Shown: positions 17,617-26,822 of the stretch, in pieces
Layout of the letters: each line of letters begins with the position of its first letter
How positions within the stretch are numbered: position 1 is the stretch's first letter
Source of the DNA: Faucicola osloensis_C
GTDB lineage: Bacteria; Pseudomonadota; Gammaproteobacteria; Pseudomonadales; Moraxellaceae
Assembly: GCA_019353055.1 (NCBI GenBank)
Contig: JABAHL010000014.1
Coordinates: 1-62,078 of the forward strand
DNA length: 62,078 bases
Reading direction: 5' to 3'
Position numbers and translations under genes: made by a program
Notes under the pieces: generated by a model
What the model was told of the DNA's origin: nothing
The model's input: the letters and a program-made list of their open reading frames with translations, nothing else
The model's database searches: none

Positions 17617-18846
17617 ATGAACGATTCTGTCATGAGGCATACTGACTCGACTCACCCGATTGTGGTGACTTTTAACGTGGGTTCAGCGACTATCAAAATG
17701 GCGGCGTATGACACGGCTAAAGCAGTCGACTCATCCCCGCTTGCGTGGTCGCCCTTGTTTGATGTCAATATCAACCTAAAAACCAAAAATAAAGTCTGGC
17801 ACGCCATGCCACAATCTTTGTCTGACTGGGAGCCCCAAGAGAGCCTGACAGACACCGCGGTAAGCCTGTTCACTCGTGTCAAACAGGCCTTTCCCGCGCG
17901 TAAGATTGTCTGTATCCACCGCGTGGTTCATGGTGGCAAACGCTATCATGTTCCTGTGGTGATTAACGAGACAGTGATGGCACATTTGGTGGAGTTGTCA
18001 CCGATTTGTCCGCTACATCAGCCCCCTGCATTATCTGTGGTCAACGCGCTGCAAGCCATGGATAAAAAACTGGTGCACATCGCTGCCTTTGATACCGCCT
18101 TTCACTACCATCGCCCAGAGATTTGGTCTAGCTATGCGCTGCCAAAATCGCTGCGCGATCAAGGCGTGCGCTGTTATGGCTTTCATGGTTTATCGTATCA
18201 GGCGATTATGCGCAAACTTGAAACCTATCTCCCAAAGATTGCCAAAAAACGCTTAATTATCGCGCATTTGGGTAGTGGCTGTAGTATCACCGCGGTCGAA
18301 AATGGCGAGTCAAAAGACAGTACCTTTGGCTTTAGTGGATTAGATGGCGTACCAATGGGTACCCGTCCGGGTCATTTGGATGCTGGGGTGATTTTATATA
18401 TGGTCGAGCAAGGCTGGACGCTCGAGCAAATGAACCAATGCTTATATAAAGAGTCGGGCTTGCTCGGTTTATCTGAAATTAGCAATGACGTGCGTGATTT
18501 GCTGGCTAGCGATGACCCACGCGCCAAATTTACACTGGCGTATTTTGCCACGCATGCCGCCAAAGAAATCGCAAGCCTGATGGTTAGTATGAAAGGCTGT
18601 GATGCGCTTATCTTTACCGCAGGGATAGGTGAACAGTCGGCGATTATCCGTCAGATGATTGTCGAACAACTCGATTTTTTAGGTTTTAGTTTGGATGCGG
18701 ATAAAAATATCGATGGCCGTATTGATGTGCCGATTTTACGAATCAACTCAGACAATGACAAACAAATTTATGTCATATTGACCGATGAGCAACTTGAATT
18801 AGCTTTATCATTTGAGCAGGCAATTACGATAGAAACCAATAATTAA
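17617..18846 (+). CDS. ackA: Acetate (propionate) kinase family protein
   Basis: 409 residues, standard for acetate kinases, which transfer phosphate between acyl phosphate and ADP. Motifs: FNVGSATIKMAAYD at residue 18 (ASKHA phosphate-1 loop), HRVVHGGKRYHVP, DTAFHYHRPE, YGFHGLSYQ, AHLGSGCSITAVENGESKDST, MGTRPGHLDAG, and the adenosine motif FTAGIGEQSAIIR. Several usual residues are changed (GSATIK for GSSSLK, HGLSYQ for HGTSH), so it belongs to a diverged acetate/propionate kinase branch. It forms an operon with the upstream phosphotransacylase. A perfect hairpin TAACCGAT/ATCGGTTA lies 45 bases downstream. Confidence 0.92.
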   Translation: MNDSVMRHTDSTHPIVVTFNVGSATIKMAAYDTAKAVDSSPLAWSPLFDVNINLKTKNKVWHAMPQSLSDWEPQESLTDTAVSLFTRVKQAFPARKIVCIHRVVHGGKRYHVPVVINETVMAHLVELSPICPLHQPPALSVVNALQAMDKKLVHIAAFDTAFHYHRPEIWSSYALPKSLRDQGVRCYGFHGLSYQAIMRKLETYLPKIAKKRLIIAHLGSGCSITAVENGESKDSTFGFSGLDGVPMGTRPGHLDAGVILYMVEQGWTLEQMNQCLYKESGLLGLSEISNDVRDLLASDDPRAKFTLAYFATHAAKEIASLMVSMKGCDALIFTAGIGEQSAIIRQMIVEQLDFLGFSLDADKNIDGRIDVPILRINSDNDKQIYVILTDEQLELALSFEQAITIETNN

Positions 18847-19157
18847 AAGTGACAAACCTGTCAACTATTTTTAGGATGAAGGGTAAGATATAACCGATTT
18901 TTATCGGTTACCTACTGTTACTGTCTAGTTGATTATACTATTACAAATATTAACATAAATAGCGATTGTTTTTTACTCTTAAGCCCCTTGCAAGGTTTAA
19001 TTTAGCCATTTTTCATGATATTGTAATATCAAGCAAATAGACTATGCTTAAATCTTATCACATTCATTTTAGTCATATTTTTGATTGTAAAATGTATTGC
19101 AACTTGGTATTTTCAAATACCCTTCTTATTTTTTCTGGTAGCCTAATGAGGTCAATT
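18847..19157. other. ackA-phasin intergenic region with two palindromes
   Basis: About 310 bases without a supported gene. At 18891-18910 TAACCGAT-TTTT-ATCGGTTA is a perfect eight-pair hairpin without a T-run (weak terminator or operator). At 19016-19031 TGATATT-GT-AATATCA is a perfect palindrome, about 125 bases before the phasin start, and could be a regulator site. Confidence 0.45.
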
Positions 19158-19754
19158 ATGAACAACGATTTTATGGATAAAATGAAAGATAGTTCACGTC
19201 AAATGTACGCACCATGGTCGCGCTTCAACCAAGCGATGTTACGAAATGCGGAAAAAATGACTGACTTTTCTTTAGAAACAATGCGTCATTACTCAGAGAT
19301 GGGTCTTGAGCAGCTTCGCAATGTTTCTTCTGTTGACTGTCCAGAAGCAGCTTCAAGCTTCAACCAAAAACAAACTGAGCTTCTTAACCAGTTGGGTCAA
19401 AAGATGTTGTCAGATGCACAGCGTTTGACTGAGCTTGCCAACGAAATCCGTAATGAAGTCATGTCAGCGATGAATGAAGTTTATAGCCAAAATGCATCAA
19501 GCATGCAAGATGCCATGCAAAGCGCCGCTAGCAATGCATCAAAAACGGCAGAAGACTTTAACCGCAAAGTAAACGAAAACATGCACAAAGCGGCAAACCA
19601 AATGTCAGAAGCGGTTAAACAAACCACCCAAAACATGAACAAAGCTGCGACTAACGTGAATGCTGCAGCAACGCACACCACTAATGATGTAGCACAAACA
19701 CAAAATAGTGAAGCGGTAAAACCTGCAGCAAAAACAACCCCTGCGGCAAAATAA
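19158..19754 (+). CDS. Phasin family protein (PHA granule surface)
   Basis: 198 residues from ATG 19158, preceded by GAGGTCAATT; the longer upstream frame is unlikely. The amphipathic helical body (MYAPWSRFNQAMLRNAEKMTD, MGLEQLRNVS, QLGQKMLSDAQRLTEL) matches the phasin_2 type, which coats polyhydroxyalkanoate granules. The last 60 residues are Thr/Ala/Asn/Lys-rich and end KPAAKTTPAAK, like the Lys/Ala/Pro tails of nucleoid-binding phasins, so DNA contact is possible. PHA synthase follows 200 bases downstream after a terminator. Confidence 0.85.
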   Translation: MNNDFMDKMKDSSRQMYAPWSRFNQAMLRNAEKMTDFSLETMRHYSEMGLEQLRNVSSVDCPEAASSFNQKQTELLNQLGQKMLSDAQRLTELANEIRNEVMSAMNEVYSQNASSMQDAMQSAASNASKTAEDFNRKVNENMHKAANQMSEAVKQTTQNMNKAATNVNAAATHTTNDVAQTQNSEAVKPAAKTTPAAK

Positions 19755-19854
19755 TTGGTTTGATGCATCGTAGTCATTCTTAAGACTGTATCATTTATAA
19801 ACAGCTATTTATGTTACCTGCTAGATGAATAGCGGCTTATGAATTTATAAAATT

Positions 19855-19890
19855 GGTGGATTAGACAGATGCCTAATCCACCTTATTTTT
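19855..19890 (+). terminator. Terminator of the phasin gene
   Basis: Ten-pair perfect stem GGTGGATTAG (19855-19864) / CTAATCCACC (19873-19882) followed by TTATTTTT. Confidence 0.85.
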
Positions 19891-19953
19891 AAGTAAGCAT
19901 GCGCATATTCACAGCGAATTCTTATCAAGCACAGCATAATAACGGGACTTATC

Positions 19954-22092
19954 ATGGCAGACAATAAAGACACCCAATATCAAGGAACGAACGCCCAGTT
20001 CTCAAGCGACAATGCTTCAAATAGCGCTTCAAATAGCAATGATTCCAACACCCAAAGCGCAGAGAATACCAATACCAATGCTTTTGGCTACACCCCATTT
20101 GCCAATTTTCCCTTTGGTAATAATGCATTTGGTTTTGGTAGCAATCCTTTTAGCAACTTCGGAACCAACGCATTTGATCTGCCGCAAAATCCGCTGGATT
20201 TTTTGAGCAAAACCAATCCATTTGCTCACATGGCCTCTAGTATTCCGCCTTACAATCCCGCGGTCGGTGAATTCTATAGCGAATTTTTTGGCAATATGAC
20301 CAAACTGAGCCAACAAATTGCACAGCAGTCGATGCGTGCCAACCAAGCGCCGCAGTACACCAATACCTCCATCATGATGGACTTAATGGATGGCTGGCGT
20401 AAAATGGGTCAAATGGTGACCAATCACCCAGGCACGATGGTTGAAGACCAATTGCAGTTGTTCAAAGACCAAATGCACTTGTGGCAAAACACGCTACAAC
20501 AATTTGCCGGTAAAAAAATCGACCCAGTGGCAAGTCCTGAAAAAGGCGATAAACGGTTTAATGATGAAGAATGGGAAGACAATCCTATTTTTAACTTCCT
20601 AAAACAGTATTATTTATTAACCACCCAAGCGATGATGGATGCGATTGATGGCGTTGAAGGTATTGATGAAAAAACCCGTCAACGCTTGGCTTTTTTTACT
20701 CGCCAATGGATCAATGCAGTAGCCCCAACCAACTTCTTAATGACCAACCCAGAAGTACTCCGTTTGACCATCGAAAGTCGGGGGCAAAATCTGGTTCAAG
20801 GTATGAAGCAGTTGGCTGAGGACATGGGTAATAGCGCTGATACACTCAATATCCGTATGACTGACCAGAGTGCGTTTCGGGTAGGTGACAACATCGCCAC
20901 CTCAAAAGGAAAAGTGGTATTTGAAAACCACATGATGCAGCTCATCCAGTATGACCCTTCAACCGAAAAAGTAAAACAACGCCCGTTGTTGATGGTGCCA
21001 CCTTGGATCAACAAATTCTACATCATGGACTTACGTGAGAACAACTCGTTTGTGCATTGGGCAGTCAACGAAGGTCATACGGTTTATGTCATCTCTTGGG
21101 CGAACCCCACGCCTGAGTACAAAAATGTTGGCATGAGCACTTACATGACAGACGGTGTGCTTGCGGCGATGGATCAAATTGAAGCCATCACGGGTGAAAA
21201 AACCATCAATATTACAGGTTACTGTATTGGGGGTATGTTGACCGCATTAACGCTAGGCTATCTTGCCGCGACCAAGCAAGAAAGCCGCATTGCCAGTGCG
21301 ACACTTTGGGCGACTATTATTGACTTCTCAGATCCAGGTGATATCGGCGTCTTTATCGATGACAGAATCGTTGCGGCGATTGACAAGCAGAACGCCGACA
21401 AAGGCGTGTTTGATGGGCGAATGATGGGCGTGTCATTTAGCCTACTGCGTGAGAACAGCCTATACTGGAACTACTACATACAAAACTACCTCAAAGGTGA
21501 GCGTCCTGTACCTTTTGACTTGTTATACTGGAATTCAGACTGTACCAACGTGACCGCTGCGCTGCATCATTTTCTACTGCGTGAGTTCTATATCAACAAC
21601 TTACTGCGTAAACCGGGTGGGGTTGAAATTGACGGCGTGAAAATTGACTTATCAAAAGTTAAAATTCCCGTGTTTATGGTCGCAACTTTGCAAGACCATA
21701 TCGCAAAATGGAAAAGCTGTTACCCAGGCACGCAAGTATTTGGCGGTGAAAAAGTGTTTGTGTTGGGAGAATCAGGTCATATTGCCGGTATCATGAACCC
21801 CCCAGGTAGTAAATATGGCTATTACACCAATGATACCTACACTGCGGACGCCGACCAATGGTACAAAGACGCCACCTATGTTAAAGACACATGGTGGACA
21901 AGATGGCATGACTGGATCAAACCACATGAAGGCAACGAAATCAATGCCCGTGTGGTCGGTCAAAATAGCCAAGGTAAAGAAATCCCAACCTATGGCGATG
22001 CCCCAGGTAGCTATGTCACGGTCAAAGCGACTGAAGCCTTAACCGGTCATAACTTTGCAGAAGCCTACCGTTCACAATTACCACCAGTATAA
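19954..22092 (+). CDS. phaC: Class I polyhydroxyalkanoate synthase PhaC with a long low-complexity N-terminus
   Basis: 712 residues, about 110-120 longer than usual class I synthases (about 590). It polymerises (R)-3-hydroxyacyl-CoA at the granule surface. The alpha/beta-hydrolase core has the lipase-like box GYCIGG with catalytic Cys at about 424, Asp in ATLQDHIAKWKSCY (about 584) and His in GESGHIAG (about 608). The PhaC N-terminal domain begins near residue 120. Before it, residues 1-95 are Ser/Asn-rich and then Asn/Phe/Gly-rich (NAFGFGSNPFSNFG), a disordered FG-like tract unusual for this family. Own promoter region after the phasin terminator; strong terminator at 22112. Confidence 0.95.
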   Translation: MADNKDTQYQGTNAQFSSDNASNSASNSNDSNTQSAENTNTNAFGYTPFANFPFGNNAFGFGSNPFSNFGTNAFDLPQNPLDFLSKTNPFAHMASSIPPYNPAVGEFYSEFFGNMTKLSQQIAQQSMRANQAPQYTNTSIMMDLMDGWRKMGQMVTNHPGTMVEDQLQLFKDQMHLWQNTLQQFAGKKIDPVASPEKGDKRFNDEEWEDNPIFNFLKQYYLLTTQAMMDAIDGVEGIDEKTRQRLAFFTRQWINAVAPTNFLMTNPEVLRLTIESRGQNLVQGMKQLAEDMGNSADTLNIRMTDQSAFRVGDNIATSKGKVVFENHMMQLIQYDPSTEKVKQRPLLMVPPWINKFYIMDLRENNSFVHWAVNEGHTVYVISWANPTPEYKNVGMSTYMTDGVLAAMDQIEAITGEKTINITGYCIGGMLTALTLGYLAATKQESRIASATLWATIIDFSDPGDIGVFIDDRIVAAIDKQNADKGVFDGRMMGVSFSLLRENSLYWNYYIQNYLKGERPVPFDLLYWNSDCTNVTAALHHFLLREFYINNLLRKPGGVEIDGVKIDLSKVKIPVFMVATLQDHIAKWKSCYPGTQVFGGEKVFVLGESGHIAGIMNPPGSKYGYYTNDTYTADADQWYKDATYVKDTWWTRWHDWIKPHEGNEINARVVGQNSQGKEIPTYGDAPGSYVTVKATEALTGHNFAEAYRSQLPPV

Positions 22093-22111
22093 TATATCGT
22101 TATCACATAAC

Positions 22112-22145
22112 ATCCCGTGATTGCCTAGCCTCTCACGGGATTTTT
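22112..22145 (+). terminator. Terminator of phaC
   Basis: Stem ATCCCGTGA (22112-22120) / TCACGGGAT (22133-22141), then TTTT. Confidence 0.88.
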
Positions 22146-22267
22146 ATGACATAGCCAAATCGCCCATCAGCTACATAGATTTGCTAGTCAAAAGTTATGA
22201 TATTGAGTAGAATTAACGCCATATTCTCCGCATAATAGCGATTGGAAACACTTTGAATAGAGCGCCT

Positions 22268-22930
22268 ATGTCGATTGAACCAACACAAAACAACCTATCA
22301 CTCAGTAAATTAGACCGCAATATTGTCTTCTTTGATCGGGCGATTCGCTCGTTTATTCCAAACAGCAATCTTAGCACCCGTCCTTTGCCTGTCTCTAGCC
22401 CCGATGTGCCAAAACTATCCGTGGAAGAAGCGCGTCATGTCGCAGGTCTCATGCGTATCAATCACACGGGCGAAGTGTGCGCGCAAGGACTGTATCACGG
22501 TCAAGCATTTACCGCTAAGCAAGCAACGGTCAAAAAAGCCATGCACCAATCTGCGCTAGAGGAAATTGACCATTTGGTATGGTGTGAGACGCGGTTAAAT
22601 GAATTGGGTAGCCATCCCAGTATTTTTAGTCCGCTTTGGTATGGGCTATCATTTGGCATGGGTGCAGTAGCGGGATTGATTTCTGATGAGTTTAGTCTAG
22701 GGTTTGTCGCAGAGACGGAAACCCAAGTCAGCGAGCATTTACACAGCCATCTTGGCAAGCTGCCTGCACAAGATAAACGCAGCGCTGAGATTTTAAGCCA
22801 AATGGATAAAGAAGAATTACATCACCGTGATAAAGCAGTCGAATCAGGCGCCAGCCCATTGCCACCACCCATCAAAACCACGATGCGTTTTTTGGCTAAT
22901 TGCATGAAAACGGTGGCGTATCATATTTAA
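22268..22930 (+). CDS. coq7: COQ7-type demethoxyubiquinone hydroxylase
   Basis: 220 residues from ATG 22268; an in-frame TTG at 22253 with GGAAA upstream is an alternative. It hydroxylates 2-polyprenyl-3-methyl-6-methoxy-1,4-benzoquinol in aerobic ubiquinone synthesis. The di-iron ligands of the ferritin-like bundle are visible as NHTGEV, EEIDHLVWCETR, ETETQVSEHLHSH and KEELHHRDKA. Single gene after the phaC terminator. Confidence 0.93.
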   Translation: MSIEPTQNNLSLSKLDRNIVFFDRAIRSFIPNSNLSTRPLPVSSPDVPKLSVEEARHVAGLMRINHTGEVCAQGLYHGQAFTAKQATVKKAMHQSALEEIDHLVWCETRLNELGSHPSIFSPLWYGLSFGMGAVAGLISDEFSLGFVAETETQVSEHLHSHLGKLPAQDKRSAEILSQMDKEELHHRDKAVESGASPLPPPIKTTMRFLANCMKTVAYHI

Positions 22931-22987
22931 CTGAGCATCTTTAACCGAGCGTGTTTAGCCGAGCGTGTTTAACTGGGCATGACTGAC
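22931..22987. repeat. 14-15 bp degenerate tandem repeat right after coq7
   Basis: Starts at the base after the coq7 stop: CTGAGCATCTTTAAC, CGAGCGTGTTTAGC, CGAGCGTGTTTAAC, TGGGCATGACTGAC. Two central units differ at one position. Confidence 0.7.
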
Positions 22988-23175
22988 AGCCCCAATCGTT
23001 GGCTGGCGTGTTTATTGCTATAACCTTGCTTAAGCGCGCTGTTTTCGCGTAAAAATATAACAATAACTTTATTATTTTTTGATAGTATTTTTACATTATT
23101 GCTTTACATTGTTGCTATGGGATAAGCTGATTAATTTATGCAATCTATCCCACCTAATTTTTTAAGGAAATTTCA

Positions 23176-24234
23176 ATGACTCACATGGTAAAACCCCTAG
23201 CCTATACCCCCCTAGCGTATACCTTAGCTATTTTGATGGCAACCAATGCCACTGTAGCGATGGCTGCAACGGCAACCGCAAAAACAACGACCAAGACGAC
23301 TACCACCAAAACCACCACGGCAAAACCCGCTACCCAGACAACAGCCACTAAAAAAACCACGGTTGCCAAAGCCAAAACTACGAGCAAATCAACCGAAAAA
23401 TCGGCTGATACGGTCAGTAATAGCGTGAAGGATACTACCCCGCAAACGACAACGCCGTCAGCCACCTCTAATACAGGTTCAGTGATAGTGCCTGTCTTGA
23501 CCGCGCCAACGGTTGCCAACGTGATTTATCCATCTACCAACAGCGTACAATTGGTAGGCACGGATATTTCAGCGCAAAATCTTCCCAATATCCCGCTACC
23601 GACTTTAACGCTTAGTAATATCTCAACAATAAAAACCGTTTTGGTTCCAAGAACCACAGATAATAGTACACAGTTAGATGTCAGCGTGTTAGACGATTTT
23701 ATTACTTATACTACCCCAATGGCACGTCACTATCCCCCGGTTTTTTCGAGCCGTACTGAGCGCTACAATACCACTGAGCGACTCAAATCCTTGACCGCAT
23801 GGATTGAGACCTACGCACAAAATCCAAATGCCTCTTATGAGGTGCTACTGCGTGCAGCAAAACTCAATGCCATGGGTCGTAATCTGGATTTAGGTTCTGA
23901 TTATGCTGTGCGTGCAGGCAATTATATCGCCCGTGCCTTAAGGCTCAATGACACGGCAGAAGCCAACTTCTTATATGGCGCGATGCTCGCTGAGGGTGGC
24001 GGCTTTAAAGAAGGTGCCAAATACTTAGAAAAAGCCGAAAAAATGGGCTATCTAGAAGCTACGCAAAGTTTGGCGCAAGCGGATTTATTGGATGACAAAA
24101 AAGACCGCGCCATTCAACGGCTAACGGAATTTAAAGCCAAAAACCCAGACAATCCATATATCGATGAGCAATTACGCATCGTCAATAGCGGTAAATACTA
24201 TATTTGGGATATCCCTGCAAAAGTCGTTCAATAA
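23176..24234 (+). CDS. Exported Thr/Lys-rich protein with C-terminal TPR/Sel1-like helices
   Basis: 352 residues, not recognised as a named protein. Residues 1-30 form a signal peptide (hydrophobic TPLAYTLAILMATNATVAMA, likely cut after AMA). Residues 31-100 are a Thr/Lys/Ala tract (KTTTKTTTTKTTTAKPATQ), disordered and basic, possibly binding the wall or other anionic polymer. The C-terminal third has helical repeats (NFLYGAMLAEGGGFKEGAKYL, EKAEKMGYLEATQSLAQ) like Sel1/TPR units. ATG has AAGGAAATTTCA before it. It likely acts in the periplasm. The lipoprotein gene downstream is 185 bases away on the same strand and may share its context. Confidence 0.75.
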   Translation: MTHMVKPLAYTPLAYTLAILMATNATVAMAATATAKTTTKTTTTKTTTAKPATQTTATKKTTVAKAKTTSKSTEKSADTVSNSVKDTTPQTTTPSATSNTGSVIVPVLTAPTVANVIYPSTNSVQLVGTDISAQNLPNIPLPTLTLSNISTIKTVLVPRTTDNSTQLDVSVLDDFITYTTPMARHYPPVFSSRTERYNTTERLKSLTAWIETYAQNPNASYEVLLRAAKLNAMGRNLDLGSDYAVRAGNYIARALRLNDTAEANFLYGAMLAEGGGFKEGAKYLEKAEKMGYLEATQSLAQADLLDDKKDRAIQRLTEFKAKNPDNPYIDEQLRIVNSGKYYIWDIPAKVVQ

Positions 24235-24419
24235 TTTTTTGCGTTCATACCCTAGCCGTGGTTTAATATCACTGCTAAGTCACCATGCTAATTCACCATA
24301 CTAGTTGAATTTTAGCATGGTGATTTTTTTTCATCCTATCATTCAGTGATAGGCAGATTTTTTGCGCTAACCTTTTTTGCTGTATCCCTTTTTGCTCTAT
24401 TTTAGCCGAGTAAATCACC

Positions 24420-26735
24420 ATGCCGCTAACAAACCAATCTACTAGATTTTGTCAAAAGTCTCTCATCACAGCGACGACATTGGTTACTATCATCACCCTT
24501 ACTGGCTGCGCCACCACCAAAATCGGTAGCCGCGATACTGCAAGGGCCATCATAGATCAGCGCGTCAGCGTGTTATCGGGCAGCCGCTTGAGTTCTGACA
24601 CCAAAAGCCGCTTGGTGCAGGCAGGTTTAGATGAAGAAAAATGCTTGGCAAATATGCCTGCCTGTGTAGTGACGCTCAAGCAAGCAGATCTTAATACCGA
24701 TAAAGGGATTTATGGCGCAATTAGTGAGCTGTTTTACGCCTCTGCCCAGCAGCGCCAGCAAGCCAAAAATTGTACCAATCCACCAAAAGATTTGACCACA
24801 GACTATGCCAAAGATTTGGTTGGCAAGACCGACGTTGTAGCGCCCAAACCCGATGAAATCTCTTGTACCATCGCCTTTCAAGACGATATGCTGCAATCGA
24901 TTCGGTTTTCTTACATTTATTTGATGTACGATATCCTCAATCCAACCGTCGTCAATCAACAACCGTCACAATTGTATTATCTACCAAAAGAACGCGATAC
25001 CCAAATTCAGGATTTGTATTACGCTGCCATCGACGCGTTAGGTGATCGCTTGTATCATCAAAAAATGGCAGAAAATTATCAAATCACTCGCAACAACCTG
25101 CGTGTCAATATCAATGGACAGCCGTTTACTGACAAATCAGCATCGATGAAGTTGATTTCAAGCTATCAGATTGATTTATCAAAATTTAATACTATCAGTC
25201 GCCGCGATGGCTTTGGTATCAATTATGTGGCGCTGCTCAATAGTCGCATCAATACGGCGGTGATTATTGACTTGTTGCAACACTATGCCAATGATACACC
25301 GCTAGAGGAGCGTATCCACCAAACAGGGCATTTGCCTATGACTGCGGTGTTGGTGCCCAAAGGCAATACCATTGATGAGTTGCAAAAAACTACCGATTTT
25401 TCCCTCAATATTTATGATCCCTATCAGTTTAAAAGTGTCTCTATACTCAACAAAGATTTTGCGCTATCGGCGAATTTTTCGGCAGCCTACGGATTGTGGT
25501 CACAGGACAATCGCCTAGGCAATATCAGCTATTTTAGTATGTTTTCCTCGCCGTATCAGCAGACCCAGCCGCATTTATTTATGCTTGAGCCCTACAATCC
25601 TAATAAACGTGTGATTATCATGATGCATGGGTTGGCATCAAGTCCTGAAACTTGGATTGGACTGACCAATGACATTTTTAATGACCCAAAACTTCGCGAA
25701 AACTTCCAAGTTTGGCAGATTTTTTATCCAACCAATATCCCGATGCTAGAAAACCGCCACCAAATTTATGACTTGATTGAACGCACTTTTAAAACTGTCG
25801 ATCCTGAGCAGCAGGATGTTGCCAGTCAACATGCCGTGCTGATTGGTCATAGTATGGGTGGGGTGATTGGGCGTTTGTTGGTATCAAATGATGACTTAAC
25901 GCCCAAAGTCGAATCGCTGGTTGCCAATTACTCGCAGCTGAATAATTTTTCAGCAGGCTACGCTGCATTTGTCCGTCATGCGCAAAACAAAACGCTCAGT
26001 GACCGCTTCAAACTTCAAGCGCTGCCGCAAGTCGATCGCGCGATTTTTATCTCTTCGCCATTTCGCGGTACCGATTATGCCGATCGCTGGTTTACTCGCA
26101 GTTTGCGCCGTATCATCTCACTACCGGCAGGATTTATCCGCACCGTGTATGACAATTTAAATTCGCTATTTACTGAAGGCGTGGTTGCAAGCAATCCGCT
26201 GGCACAGCTATTTTTGGAAAATGGCGCCAGCCAGTTGAGCAGCCGCTCTTACTTTAACCAATTAACGGCAGATGTCACCATCGCGCCCAATGTTGCGGTC
26301 AATAACATCATCGCCACTGATGATAAGGATTTGTCCAATGCGCTCAATCAGCTTACCGCTAAGGCAGCCAATAGTACTACTGATGATGTATCGGCATCCA
26401 TAACATCTTTAAAAAATGACAATACAACCACGACCGTGAAACCCGCCACAGAGACCAAGCTGTATAACACCACGAGTCTGGCGCAAGCCAAACAAAGCCT
26501 AGATGAGAAAAAGCAACTCTTAGAATCGGTGAAATATGGCGCAACCGACCGTGTCTCTGATGGTATTGTGCCGTACAACAGCTCGCATTTAGAAGGCGTG
26601 GAATCTGAAAAAGTGCTTACCGGTCGTCACAATGTTCATACCAGCCCGCAGGCGATTTTGGAGTTGCGTCGCATCCTGCATCAACATCTCGCTCGCTATG
26701 GCGTCACCCAAGCGCCGCCTGACAGACAACCTTAG
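24420..26735 (+). CDS. Lipoprotein with alpha/beta-hydrolase (esterase/lipase-like) domain
   Basis: 771 residues. The signal peptide ends in the lipobox TLTGCATT (Cys about 29), so it is an acylated envelope protein. The N-terminal 370 residues are a domain I do not recognise. At about 400 the hydrolase fold starts with VIIMMHGLASSPETW (oxyanion region), then the nucleophile elbow LIGHSMGGVIGR (Ser about 478) and a C-terminal SDGIVPYNSSHLEG and GRHNVHTSP, which likely hold Asp and His. Fold and lipobox point to a membrane-bound esterase or lipase; the substrate is unknown. A Ser/Asp/Thr-rich insertion at 640-690 interrupts the domain. Own unit with terminator at 26753. Confidence 0.83.
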   Translation: MPLTNQSTRFCQKSLITATTLVTIITLTGCATTKIGSRDTARAIIDQRVSVLSGSRLSSDTKSRLVQAGLDEEKCLANMPACVVTLKQADLNTDKGIYGAISELFYASAQQRQQAKNCTNPPKDLTTDYAKDLVGKTDVVAPKPDEISCTIAFQDDMLQSIRFSYIYLMYDILNPTVVNQQPSQLYYLPKERDTQIQDLYYAAIDALGDRLYHQKMAENYQITRNNLRVNINGQPFTDKSASMKLISSYQIDLSKFNTISRRDGFGINYVALLNSRINTAVIIDLLQHYANDTPLEERIHQTGHLPMTAVLVPKGNTIDELQKTTDFSLNIYDPYQFKSVSILNKDFALSANFSAAYGLWSQDNRLGNISYFSMFSSPYQQTQPHLFMLEPYNPNKRVIIMMHGLASSPETWIGLTNDIFNDPKLRENFQVWQIFYPTNIPMLENRHQIYDLIERTFKTVDPEQQDVASQHAVLIGHSMGGVIGRLLVSNDDLTPKVESLVANYSQLNNFSAGYAAFVRHAQNKTLSDRFKLQALPQVDRAIFISSPFRGTDYADRWFTRSLRRIISLPAGFIRTVYDNLNSLFTEGVVASNPLAQLFLENGASQLSSRSYFNQLTADVTIAPNVAVNNIIATDDKDLSNALNQLTAKAANSTTDDVSASITSLKNDNTTTTVKPATETKLYNTTSLAQAKQSLDEKKQLLESVKYGATDRVSDGIVPYNSSHLEGVESEKVLTGRHNVHTSPQAILELRRILHQHLARYGVTQAPPDRQP

Positions 26736-26752
26736 CGGCTATCAACATCAAT

Positions 26753-26785
26753 AAAAAAGCCAATAGCCTTCACTATTCGCTTTTT
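26753..26785. terminator. Terminator between the lipoprotein gene and the convergent lysR gene
   Basis: AAAAAGCCAATAG and CTATTCGCTTTTT form a stem with one mismatch and end in T on the plus strand and A-flanked (T on minus) on the other, suiting both convergent genes. Confidence 0.7.
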
Positions 26786-26822
26786 ATTAAACTGTTTATT
26801 GCTACTACTGACCGTCCAACCG

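Noticed and set aside
19044..19157. Longer start of the phasin gene
   Set aside because: The extra 38 residues are unlike phasins and the ATG at 19158 has a GAGG ribosome site.
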